Shown here: in pieces, positions 26,680 through 33,602 of the stretch | How the letters are laid out: every line of letters starts with the position of its first letter | Position numbering within the stretch: position 1 is the stretch's first letter | Assembly (NCBI GenBank): GCA_017511945.1 | Contig: JAFWHR010000012.1 | Location: 1 to 33,602, forward strand | Length of the DNA stretch: 33,602 nucleotides | Reading direction: 5' to 3' | From: Bacilli bacterium | GTDB taxonomy: Bacteria; Bacillota_I; Bacilli_A; RF39; UBA660 | Program-made: the position numbers and the translations under genes | The notes under the pieces: model-generated | The model's database searches: none | Told to the model about the DNA's origin: nothing | Seen by the model: only the letters and a program-made list of their open reading frames with translations

Positions 26680-26705
26680 CATATGATTAAATAGGTGATA
26701 AGTTA

Positions 26706-27620
26706 ATGCTTAAAAAAATATCTATTAGAAAATTATTAATGGCTTTCGCCGCTTTATTTGCTATGGGTTTAATCTATCTTCTTCCTGATAGAGATTACAA
26801 ATTATATCCTGATGAAGAATTAGAATATACATCATCTGATAATAAAGTATCTGCATTTTTAATGGATAAGGATATGTATGTATCTTTAACTGAAGTTTCT
26901 GTAAGTGAAAACAGTACTCTTAAAAAAGCTCAGGAACTAATTAAAGTACTTACAATCGGTAAAGGTGACAGTAAACTTCCAAATGGTTTTAGCGCGATTA
27001 TTCCTCCTGATACTGAGGTTTTGAGTATGGATATTGATAGAGATGTTTTAAAAGTAGATTTTTCTAAAGAACTATTAGATGTAGAAGAGTCTTTAGAGGA
27101 GAAGATGATCGAATCAATTGTATATACTTTAACATCAATAGATGGAGTTGATAAGATAATTATTTATGTAGAAGGTGACATTTTAACTAAACTTCCTAAA
27201 ACTAAAATAAATCTTCCGAGTACTTTGGATAAGTCATTTGGAATAAATAAAGAGTTTAATTTAACTAGTACTAAAGATATAACTGATGTTACAGTATACT
27301 TTATAAATCAGATCAATGACAACTACTATTATGTTCCAGTAACTAAGTATTTAAACGATTCTAGAGATAAAATAAGTATAATTGTCGAAGAGTTATCTAT
27401 AGGTTTTAATCCAAGTAGTAATCTTATGAGTTTTATGAGTGATGATGCAAAACTTGTTTCAAGTGTACTTGATGAGAATACTTTTAAGCTTGAACTTGAA
27501 AAAAACTCATCTTTAGATGATGTTAGAGATTATATAGATAAAACTCTTTCTCTGTCTATATGTGCGAATTATGAAGTTGAAAATGTTAAAATAAACGAAG
27601 AAGATAGAAAGTGTCAATAA
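26706..27620 (+). CDS. gerM: GerM-like spore protein with two GerMN domains
   Basis: The 304-residue protein has an N-terminal membrane anchor (about residues 10-25, LLMAFAALFAMGLIYLLP) and two GerMN repeats. The first is about residues 45-160, with VYFLNxxxY-like YVSLTEVSV, LIKVLTIGKGDSKLPNGF and SIVYTLTSIDGVDKI. The second starts near residue 195 with TVYFINQINDNYYYVPVTK and IIVEELSIGF. GerM supports assembly of the SpoIIIA/SpoIIQ channel in Bacillus subtilis and also affects germination. Adjacent spoIIIAH, a direct component of that channel, strengthens the call. It lacks a lipobox Cys near the anchor. TAGGTGAT supports the ATG. Confidence 0.9.
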   Translation: MLKKISIRKLLMAFAALFAMGLIYLLPDRDYKLYPDEELEYTSSDNKVSAFLMDKDMYVSLTEVSVSENSTLKKAQELIKVLTIGKGDSKLPNGFSAIIPPDTEVLSMDIDRDVLKVDFSKELLDVEESLEEKMIESIVYTLTSIDGVDKIIIYVEGDILTKLPKTKINLPSTLDKSFGINKEFNLTSTKDITDVTVYFINQINDNYYYVPVTKYLNDSRDKISIIVEELSIGFNPSSNLMSFMSDDAKLVSSVLDENTFKLELEKNSSLDDVRDYIDKTLSLSICANYEVENVKINEEDRKCQ

Positions 27621-27635
27621 TTTTATTATTAACTG

Positions 27636-27665
27636 TTGACTAAATAGCATCAAATTATTTAAAAT
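27636..27665 (+). promoter_or_regulatory. Promoter for pdp
   Basis: TTGACT (27636-27641) and TAAAAT (27660-27665) are separated by 18 bases, 20 bases before the start. Confidence 0.55.
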
Positions 27666-27684
27666 TGTATTAGGAGGATGAGTT

Positions 27685-28953
27685 ATGAATGTATTAGATA
27701 TTATAGATAAAAAAGAAAAAGGAGAACTTCTTTCTAAAGAAGAGATTAAATACGTAATTGATGGCTATTTAGATGGAAGTATAGAGGATTATCAGATGTC
27801 AGCTTTTTTAACTGAAGTTGATCTATTAGGTCTTTCTTTTGAAGAGACTTTAGCTCTTACTGATATAATGCTCAATAGTGGAGATAAGTTATCTTTGGAT
27901 ATAGAAAATCTAGCTGATAAGCATTCTACTGGAGGTGTTGGTGATAAGACTACTTTAGTTTTACTTCCTTTAGTTGCCTCTCTAGGTATAAATGTTGCTA
28001 AAATGTCAGGTAGGGGTTTAGGTCATACTGGAGGAACTATTGATAAATTAGAATCTATTAGAGGATTTAATACTTCTATGAGTTTTAATGATTTTAAAAA
28101 ACAGATTAAAAAAATAGGTGTAGCTTTGACTGGTCAGATGGCAAATTTGGTTCCAGCAGATAAGAAGATATACGCATTAAGGGACGTTAGTGGAAGTGTC
28201 GATTCAATTCCTTTAATCGCATCAAGTATAATGAGTAAAAAACTTGCGAGTGGATCTGATAATATAGTTATCGATTTAAAAGTTGGTTCAGGAGCTTTAG
28301 TTGAAAGTTTAGATGAAGCAAGAAGGTTAGGAAAACTGATGGTTAAAATTGGTAAAAAATATGGAAAAAGTACTACGTGTTTGTTAACTAATATGGATGA
28401 GCCTTTAGGTTATGCGGTTGGAAATAAACTGGAGGTTATAGAAAGTATTGATACTCTAAAAGGTAAAGGACCGGATGATTTAGAAAAGTTAGTAATAGAA
28501 CTATCTAGTTTGATGATTTATCCATTTAAAAACATTTCTATATCAGAAGCAAGAGAGATATCTTATGAAAACATTAAAAATGGAAAAGCATATCAAAAGT
28601 TTAAAGAGTGGGTTCAAATGCAAGGGGGAGACTTATCTAGTTTAAAAGTAAATGGAAATGTTATGGAAGTACACTCTAAAAAAGATGGATACGTTAAAAA
28701 AGTGGATGCTTTAAGTATAGGAAAACTCGCTCATAAATTAGGAGCTGGAAGGCTTAAAAAAGAAGATGTAATTAATCATGATGTTGGTATTGTTTTAAAA
28801 GTTAAAGTTGGAGATTATGTTAAAAAGGGTGACGTGCTTTTGACTATAATATACGATAAAATTAAGGTAACTGAGGAAGAAGTTTTAGAATGTTTTGAGA
28901 TTTCTGTTGAAAAAGTGTTACCTCAAAAACTCATAATTGATATCATTAAGTAG
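27685..28953 (+). CDS. pdp: Pyrimidine-nucleoside phosphorylase
   Basis: The 422-residue enzyme splits uridine, thymidine and deoxyuridine with phosphate, giving the base and (deoxy)ribose 1-phosphate. It carries KHSTGGVGDKTTLVLLP, the family signature region MSGRGLGHTGGTIDKLES, LRDVSGSVDSIPLIASSI and the C-terminal biotin-lipoyl-like fold (DVGIVLKVKVGDYVKKGD). Length and residues fit the Bacillus Pdp/DeoA type rather than longer archaeal AMP phosphorylases. AGGAGG precedes the ATG. The nuclease gene starts eight bases after its stop, so both are likely cotranscribed. Confidence 0.95.
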   Translation: MNVLDIIDKKEKGELLSKEEIKYVIDGYLDGSIEDYQMSAFLTEVDLLGLSFEETLALTDIMLNSGDKLSLDIENLADKHSTGGVGDKTTLVLLPLVASLGINVAKMSGRGLGHTGGTIDKLESIRGFNTSMSFNDFKKQIKKIGVALTGQMANLVPADKKIYALRDVSGSVDSIPLIASSIMSKKLASGSDNIVIDLKVGSGALVESLDEARRLGKLMVKIGKKYGKSTTCLLTNMDEPLGYAVGNKLEVIESIDTLKGKGPDDLEKLVIELSSLMIYPFKNISISEAREISYENIKNGKAYQKFKEWVQMQGGDLSSLKVNGNVMEVHSKKDGYVKKVDALSIGKLAHKLGAGRLKKEDVINHDVGIVLKVKVGDYVKKGDVLLTIIYDKIKVTEEEVLECFEISVEKVLPQKLIIDIIK

Positions 28954-28961
28954 GTGTTTTT

Positions 28962-30779
28962 ATGGCAATAACTAAAACTAAATTTATAAACTATGTCAGA
29001 TGCCCTAGATATGTCACATTAGATGGAATAAAGAAAAGTGCTTTATTAGATGATATGGATATATATGAGTATATGAAGGAAGAAGAGATAGAAAAAAGAG
29101 ATGAGTTAATATCCCATCTAATAGATGAAGAGGGAAATGATTTAATTGACGTAACTGACAAGCAGCTTAATACAATGATGCCATACTATAACGAGGTAGA
29201 ACTTTTAGCTGGTTCTATAGCTAGTAAGTATTTTGATGGCTCATTTAAATACTCTAAAACTACTTATAATCAGGAGAGTTTTGATGCAATCATAAATAAT
29301 TCTAGATATATATGTTATGTGGATATATACAATGAAAACGATGATGGGATAAATATAATTGAATGTAAAGCAACTACAACTAATAAGTATTTAAATTTAT
29401 CTTATAAAGGAAAGTCTATATTTGCTAAAGATGAGAAAGGTATATATAGATTACTTGAAGAATTAAATATAGATGATTATATGCCATCTAAAACGTATGA
29501 TAAGCTTAAGGAAAAACTATTTGATAAATATTCGCCAGCCGGTCATTATGTATATGATTTAGCTGTTCAGAGATTTATAATAGAAAATGATTTAAAACAA
29601 AACGGTGATGATAGAAAAGTAAACTACTATTTAGGTGTTTTAAATAGTGAATATGTATTTGATGGTAAATATGAAAATGGCAAACCTGTATATGATGAGA
29701 TAAATGGTGAAGAAATCATTTCATTTATAGATTTAACTTCTGTTACTGAAAAGCTTATGGATAAAATTGATTTAGAATCTAAAATGGTTTCAGGTTATAT
29801 AAATGACTTTCATGATGATATTGTTCCTTTAGGAGTTTGGTGTGAGAAAAATAAGACACATAAGTGTAAGTTTTGCCCAGTATGTTTTGATAGAGTTCCG
29901 AGTAAAAATTCCATATTCTCATATATGGATTCTCATCATGGATTTAAAAAGAATAATGTTAAATATACTGATTATGATTTAGTTAATGAAGGTAAAGTAG
30001 GCATTTTAGATATCGATGAGAGTTATTTAACCAGATATAAAAATGTAATTCAAAGAAGGTCAGTTGAAAGTGGTAAACCTTATATAGATGTAGATAAAAT
30101 TAAAGATGGACTTGATACGATAAAATATCCAGTATATCATTTAGATTTTGAGACGTTTCCCTGTCCACTTCCGAGGTATAGAGGAGAAAGACCTTATACT
30201 CAGTCAGTGTTTCAGTTTTCACTACATATAGAAAAAGAACCTGGAGTATGTGATAATGATAAGGATCACTTTGGTTTTCTTTCTAAAGATCACTTGGATA
30301 GAAGAGAAGAGTTAATTAAATACATGTGTGATTTAATAGGTGATGGAACCGTTATAGTCTACAATGAATCATTTGAGAAAACTAGAATTAAAGAACTTTC
30401 TTTAATATTTCCTAAGTATAGAGATAAACTTTTAAAGATTAATGATCAGATATTTGATTTAATGAACATAGTTAAAACTAAAACTAAAATGTATGAAAAA
30501 CTCGGATATGATAAAGATAGAGCGAAGCTAATAAATTATTATCATCCTTCTATGGACGGATCTTATTCAATTAAGAAAGTATTACCGGTGTTTTCCTCTT
30601 TAACTTATCAAGGTATGGAAGTTGCAAATGGAGTTGATGCGATGATAACATATGCTTCTTTTCCTAAATTAAATGATAAAGAGTTTAAGCATAGATATCA
30701 AAAGTTAGTTGAATATTGCAAGCAGGATACTTATGCGATGTATAAAGTTTTAGAGGGTTTAAGAAAATGTGTTAAATAA
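28962..30779 (+). CDS. DUF2779-type fusion: Cas4-like Fe-S PD-(D/E)XK nuclease plus DEDD exonuclease domain
   Basis: The 605-residue protein shows two nuclease domains. Residues 1-310 resemble a Cas4/RecB-like nuclease: D121 and E134-x-K136 (VDIY, IIECKA) form the PD-(D/E)XK motif. C14 (VRCPRY) with C294, C302, C305 and C308 (HKCKFCPVC) gives the N- and C-terminal Cys set of Fe-S nucleases. Residues 385-605 resemble a DnaQ-type 3'-5' exonuclease: D395-x-E397 (LDFET), VYNESFEKTRI, and D589 in YCKQDTYAMY (DEDDy type). The second motif has Glu where Asp is usual. It follows pdp by eight bases. The family has no settled function; DNA or RNA end processing, repair or defence are possible. Confidence 0.82.
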   Translation: MAITKTKFINYVRCPRYVTLDGIKKSALLDDMDIYEYMKEEEIEKRDELISHLIDEEGNDLIDVTDKQLNTMMPYYNEVELLAGSIASKYFDGSFKYSKTTYNQESFDAIINNSRYICYVDIYNENDDGINIIECKATTTNKYLNLSYKGKSIFAKDEKGIYRLLEELNIDDYMPSKTYDKLKEKLFDKYSPAGHYVYDLAVQRFIIENDLKQNGDDRKVNYYLGVLNSEYVFDGKYENGKPVYDEINGEEIISFIDLTSVTEKLMDKIDLESKMVSGYINDFHDDIVPLGVWCEKNKTHKCKFCPVCFDRVPSKNSIFSYMDSHHGFKKNNVKYTDYDLVNEGKVGILDIDESYLTRYKNVIQRRSVESGKPYIDVDKIKDGLDTIKYPVYHLDFETFPCPLPRYRGERPYTQSVFQFSLHIEKEPGVCDNDKDHFGFLSKDHLDRREELIKYMCDLIGDGTVIVYNESFEKTRIKELSLIFPKYRDKLLKINDQIFDLMNIVKTKTKMYEKLGYDKDRAKLINYYHPSMDGSYSIKKVLPVFSSLTYQGMEVANGVDAMITYASFPKLNDKEFKHRYQKLVEYCKQDTYAMYKVLEGLRKCVK

Positions 30780-30852
30780 TGTCAATAAATTAAATATATG
30801 TTGATTAGAGAAATAAAACAGTCTATAATTAATACTAAAGGAGAGTGGTATA

Positions 30853-31059
30853 ATGTTATATCCGTCAATAGATTCACTTCTTAATAAGATTGGTTCAAAG
30901 TACTTACTTGTCAATATAGTAGCTAAAAGAGCTAAAGAAATGGAAAAAACTGAACATTTTCAGATTAAGGAAAGTGAATATAAATCCTCTAAATTTATTG
31001 GTAAAGCATTGGAAGAAGTCAATGAGGGGCTCATTAATATAGAAGAAAAAACTGATTAA
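30853..31059 (+). CDS. rpoZ: RNA polymerase omega subunit
   Basis: The 68-residue protein opens MLYPSIDSLLNKIGSKYLLV followed by NIVAKRAKEM, the omega signature, and ends in an EVNEGLINI helix like the C-terminal part of family members. Omega helps beta-prime fold and join the core polymerase. GGAGAGTGG supports the ATG. It is usually next to gmk, which is absent here. A TATAAT lies at 30834-30839 without a clear -35. Confidence 0.93.
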   Translation: MLYPSIDSLLNKIGSKYLLVNIVAKRAKEMEKTEHFQIKESEYKSSKFIGKALEEVNEGLINIEEKTD

Positions 31060-31065
31060 TAACTA

Positions 31066-31094
31066 TTGATTTTTTAATCCTTTTATGGTAAATT
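31066..31094 (+). promoter_or_regulatory. Promoter for secG
   Basis: TTGATT (31066-31071) and TAAATT (31089-31094) are separated by 17 bases, 22 bases upstream of the start. Confidence 0.5.
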
Positions 31095-31116
31095 ATTGTA
31101 AGTTGGAGGGATAATA

Positions 31117-31335
31117 GTGGAAATATTATTAATTATAGTATCAATTTTATTAATCGCGATAGTTTTACTTCAAAGTGGTAAAGCAGTAAGCCCATCTAGT
31201 AGTATATTGGGTGGTAATGACGAGTTATTTGCAGCACGTAAGGAAAGAGGAGGAGAACTCTTTATTACTAGGTTAACTGCTGTTTTAGGTGCTTTATTCT
31301 TCATAATATGTATTGTTATGCAATTTGTAAAATAG
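31117..31335 (+). CDS. secG: Preprotein translocase subunit SecG
   Basis: The 72-residue protein has two membrane helices (about 3-20 and 48-70) and the SecG loop LLQSGKAVSPSSSILGG, followed by FAARKERGGELFITRLT. It assists SecYEG in protein export. The start is GTG, with GGAGGG seven bases upstream. In many Bacillota secG precedes rnr-smpB-ssrA, but here it is followed by a decayed locus. A weak 5-bp hairpin AGATC/GGTCT (31334-31348) may end the transcript. Confidence 0.93.
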   Translation: MEILLIIVSILLIAIVLLQSGKAVSPSSSILGGNDELFAARKERGGELFITRLTAVLGALFFIICIVMQFVK

Positions 31336-31397
31336 ATCAATTTGGTCTTTATACAATTAGTATATAATATTATTGCATTTGAAAAAGTACATTAATA

Positions 31398-31493
31398 AGA
31401 CAATGTTTCTCGCTTCTGGGTGGCTCGCGAGTAATAAGTAATCCCAGACGAAAATGTTTTGAAAACTTTATCTATGTGATAGAGTTTTCTTTT
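31398..31493 (+). ncRNA. Candidate type III antitoxin RNA with terminator
   Basis: AGACAATGTTT (31398-31408) recurs with small changes as AGACGAAAATGTTTT (31446-31460), a period of about 48 bases. Between them TCTGGG (31415-31420) pairs with CCCAGA (31443-31448), enclosing the palindrome CTCGCGAG. A strong hairpin then follows: GAAAACTTTATC (31461-31472) with GATAGAGTTTTC (31478-31489), then TTTT. A short repeat array, then a terminator, then a toxin frame is the layout of type III toxin-antitoxin loci, in which RNA repeats bind the toxin. A TATAAT at 31363-31368 may be its promoter. No RNA family can be assigned from sequence alone. Confidence 0.45.
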
Positions 31494-31523
31494 ACATATA
31501 CTGTTTACTGAAGTTGATAGCTT

Positions 31524-31868
31524 ATGAGAATAAAAACAGGCTATTTGTATCACATAAAAGACGAAAAGATAGTATGTAAAAAAATAGAAAAGTTTGGTTT
31601 TTGTAATACAATATTACTATAAAACATTTTTAATAAAAAAACAGCAATATTGTTACAAAATGCTTTTCCTACATTAGAAAAATAAATTGATCACGTACAT
31701 ACTATTGATGGTAAGCCAGCTGAAGTTCCAAAAACTTTGAGTAAAATTATATTAGAAAACTTTAACAATTTAATGAAATTAAAAGAACGTGGAATAGATT
31801 TATTATTTACCGATGTAGATAAAATCAAAAAGATTATGCTTGACGAATTAGAAACTTCCAATAAATAG
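31524..31868 (+). pseudogene. Degraded type III toxin (CptN/ToxN/AbiQ-like endoribonuclease)
   Basis: Read in one frame from ATG 31524, the region gives MRIKTGYLYHIKDE, then TAA at 31620-31622, then AILLQNAFPTLEK, TAA at 31683-31685, then IDHVHTIDGKPAEVPKT ... ERGIDLLFTDVDKIKKIMLDEL and a final TAG at 31866. The three segments look like the N-terminus and C-terminal half of the type III toxin family of about 150-170 residues. A middle piece of roughly 50 residues appears to be lost after HIKDE. The two nonsense codons and the deletion mean no active toxin is made. The family call comes from memory of such sequences, not from a search. Confidence 0.6.
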
Positions 31869-31872
31869 CTCT

Positions 31873-31899
31873 CTCTATCTTAAAAGGTAGAGTTTTTTT
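31873..31899 (+). terminator. Intrinsic terminator after the toxin remnant
   Basis: CTCTATCTT (31873-31881) pairs with AAGGTAGAG (31884-31892; one T-G pair), followed by seven T residues. It ends the old toxin transcript. Confidence 0.85.
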
Positions 31900-31976
31900 A
31901 TTAAAAAAAGGAATTTAATGTATTTATATCGTATGTTATATATAGAGGGGCAAAATAGAATTGGAGGTGAGATTAA

Positions 31977-32870
31977 ATGAAAAAACTTATAATTGTTATT
32001 TCTTTAATTGTTATGATTCCATGTGTTTTTGCTAAAGAATCTCGTGTAAAGTATAAGTATTATAAAATTAATAGAGTATATGGACCTTATGCTGAAGCTT
32101 CTGATGAATTTCCACTATTAGATACTGAGGATTATATCTATTCTGATTATGTTACTTCTACTACTTTAGAAGAAAAAGAAGGTAGAGAATTTTCTAGTAG
32201 AGAAGTTTGGGAGTATGAGAGAGTTAAAGACGTTAATTACATAACTATTATTAATCATACTGATGATGCATCTATTAGAGAAATTACTGTTAAATGTAAT
32301 GGTGAGAAGATTGATTATGACATATATGATGATATAGATAATTTTAAGAAATCTTCTTCTATAACTTTATATTTATCTAAAAAAGTTGATCCAACTAAAT
32401 TAGAGTTATACATTAAAACTAATTTAAATTACTCAGATATGACTTTTATAATTGGATGTGACAAAGTAGATTATGCAGAACTTTTAGCTGGTTTTGCATA
32501 TGAGTATTATTTTTATGGCAGATATGCAAGTTATAAGAATGGTGATATATGGACTCTAGATTACTATAATGATATTCAGCCTTCATCTAGAATAATGAGA
32601 TTAGTTGGAAATACAACTCTATACACTTATAGAGATAAACTATATCATTCATATAAAGAAGTAAAAGAGTATTATCCTGAATATTTATCAGGTCCTATTA
32701 ATGATTATACATTTAGAGACGAAGAAGATTTTATAATAGAAGATGAATCTAAAACAAATGATAATCTTCAAACTTCATCAGATAAAGATGTAGTTATAAT
32801 AGATGTTCCAAACACATCTATTAGTTATGAGACTATAACAGGTAATTTAATAAGAAATAGTCCTTATTGA
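31977..32870 (+). CDS. Secreted protein of unknown function
   Basis: The 297-residue protein has a Sec signal peptide (MKKLIIVISLIVMIPCVFA, cleavage likely before KESRVK). The mature part is acidic and Tyr/Asp-rich, with WxxxR-type blocks such as SREVWEYERVKDVNY and a central IIGCDKVDY. Two further Cys in the mature region (IREITVKCNGE and IIGCDK) could form a disulfide. Near the C-terminus VIIDVPNTSISYETI resembles the PxTx-like segment that precedes a membrane anchor in related surface proteins, but no helix follows; the chain ends 20 residues later. I recognise no domain. GGAGGTGA lies before the ATG. Confidence 0.75.
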   Translation: MKKLIIVISLIVMIPCVFAKESRVKYKYYKINRVYGPYAEASDEFPLLDTEDYIYSDYVTSTTLEEKEGREFSSREVWEYERVKDVNYITIINHTDDASIREITVKCNGEKIDYDIYDDIDNFKKSSSITLYLSKKVDPTKLELYIKTNLNYSDMTFIIGCDKVDYAELLAGFAYEYYFYGRYASYKNGDIWTLDYYNDIQPSSRIMRLVGNTTLYTYRDKLYHSYKEVKEYYPEYLSGPINDYTFRDEEDFIIEDESKTNDNLQTSSDKDVVIIDVPNTSISYETITGNLIRNSPY

Positions 32871-32901
32871 TTAGAAAGTACTTATAAACTTTCTTTCATT
32901 T

Positions 32902-32926
32902 AAAAATGAGTTGTTTTACTCATTTT
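32902..32926 (+). terminator. Hairpin(s) after the secreted protein gene
   Basis: AAAATGAGT (32903-32911) pairs with ACTCATTTT (32918-32926) around a six-base loop; the T-run is within the stem and a C/T-rich stretch follows. A weaker AGAAAGT/ACTTTCT hairpin lies just upstream at about 32874-32896. The rest of 32871-33167 holds only the promoter for the last gene and AT-rich sequence. Confidence 0.55.
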
Positions 32927-33075
32927 CTCTCTGTTTAAATTAAAAAAACGATTGAGATAATTACATTAAAGGAATTTTTGTAAAATTTAAAAAAACTAGT
33001 TTATTTAAAATATATTATTTTAGATCTAATACTATGTTGTTAATGTGTCAATTTGAACTATATTTTAAAAAAATA

Positions 33076-33105
33076 TTGACTTGTCTGCAGAAAATTTGCT
33101 ATACT
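33076..33105 (+). promoter_or_regulatory. Promoter for the final gene
   Basis: TTGACT (33076-33081) and TATACT (33100-33105) are separated by 18 bases, with a leader of about 55 bases to the ATG. Confidence 0.65.
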
Positions 33106-33167
33106 TTTTATAAGTATACTAATGGACTATAAAATAAAATAATTTTTACTAATATGGAGGTATTAAC

Positions 33168-33602
33168 ATGCATAGGCAGAGAAGAAAAAGAAAAATAGTT
33201 TTAGTTTTTTTGCTTATAGTACTTGTTTTTATGGGTATAGGATACTCAGCTTTTTCGAGTAATTTAAGAATAACAGGAAATACAAAAATAACGTCTGATT
33301 GGGATGTAGAGATAACAGGTATATCAGCTCCTACAATAAATGGATCTGCAGAAGAGGTAAATGTACCGACATATGATAAACTGTCTGCAAATATAAATGT
33401 TAATTTATATGAGCCAGGAGATAGTGTAGAATATGATGTAACAATATCTAATTTAGGTACAATAGATGCAACTTTAGATAATTATACATTAGGAACATCT
33501 ACTGACTCAATGATAGTAACCTTTTCTAATTTTACTAAAGGAGAAATACTATATAAAAAAGGTCATTCAAATTCTACTAAAGATGTGCACGTAAAAGTAG
33601 AA
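33168..33602 (+). CDS. TasA/camelysin-like membrane-anchored or secreted protein, truncated by the window end
   Basis: Only the first 145 residues are in the window. A basic start (MHRQRRKRK) precedes one hydrophobic helix (IVLVFLLIVLVFMGIGYSAF, about residues 10-29), then an exterior domain with SDWDVEITGISAPTINGSA and YEPGDSVEYDVTISNLGTID. The IGYSAF boundary and the EPGD...YDVTISNLG motif match the protein at 5737, although this copy lacks the long cytoplasmic tail. Such proteins in TasA/camelysin families are fibre or matrix components processed by SipW-like signal peptidases; no such peptidase is visible here. TGGAGG precedes the ATG. Confidence 0.78.
   Translation, partial: MHRQRRKRKIVLVFLLIVLVFMGIGYSAFSSNLRITGNTKITSDWDVEITGISAPTINGSAEEVNVPTYDKLSANINVNLYEPGDSVEYDVTISNLGTIDATLDNYTLGTSTDSMIVTFSNFTKGEILYKKGHSNSTKDVHVKVE

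Noticed and set aside
28962-30779. CRISPR adaptation cas4 gene
   Set aside because: No repeats, cas1 or cas2 in the window; the protein is a larger DUF2779-type fusion.
31336-31976. tmRNA (ssrA), often found near secG
   Set aside because: No GGGG...TTCGA acceptor ends, no tag-encoding frame and no tmRNA core; the structured segment fits a type III antitoxin layout better.

Overview
The window is AT-rich, densely packed and uses the standard code (TGA serves as a stop, for example at the end of the alpha/beta hydrolase). Gene content (SpoVS, SpoIIIAH, GerE, GerM, SepF, DivIVA, FemX-type transferase, SufU/SufB) points to a spore-forming, Gram-positive Bacillota, most likely an uncultured gut-type Bacilli/Clostridia lineage. 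No rRNA, tRNA, CRISPR array or intact insertion sequence was found.

Layout. 1-3360: spoVS (minus), then an apparent operon of an unrecognised 235-residue protein, sufU, sufB and a small membrane protein. 3470-5640: a short ssb, a strong inverted repeat, then tgt with its own promoter and an unusual structured leader, converging on a four-helix membrane protein. 5685-14800: a TasA/camelysin-like membrane-anchored protein, then sepF-divIVA, and an operon alpha/beta hydrolase-murF-NlpC/P60-like-ddl-ileS; this recalls the ylmFGH-divIVA-ileS neighbourhood of other Bacillota with cell-wall genes placed between divIVA and ileS. 14835-20690: a GNAT acetyltransferase, metK under a SAM-I riboswitch with a complete terminator/antiterminator, a TPR-like protein and a GH13 glycosidase from overlapping divergent promoters, and a FemX-type transferase. 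20800-25790: a three-gene set of activase-related proteins (BadF/BcrA-type ATPase plus two partner proteins), then topA. 25850-27620: a sporulation group spoIIIAH-gerE-gerM. 27636-31335: pyrimidine-nucleoside phosphorylase, a Cas4-like/DEDD fusion nuclease, rpoZ and secG. 31340-31900: a decayed locus that looks like a type III (RNA antitoxin) toxin-antitoxin system. 31977-33602: a secreted protein and the start of a second TasA/camelysin-like protein, a relative of the one at 5737.

The most interesting signals are (1) the tgt leader: a promoter, a start codon buried in a hairpin, mutually exclusive stems with a U-tract, and a 24-codon reading frame in which 11 codons are the Tyr/His/Asn/Asp NAY codons read by the tRNAs that Tgt modifies, suggesting a leader that senses queuosine status; (2) the type III toxin-antitoxin remnant after secG; and (3) the PD-(D/E)XK plus DEDD exonuclease fusion at 28962. 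Family assignments come from recognising motifs by eye; no database search was possible.
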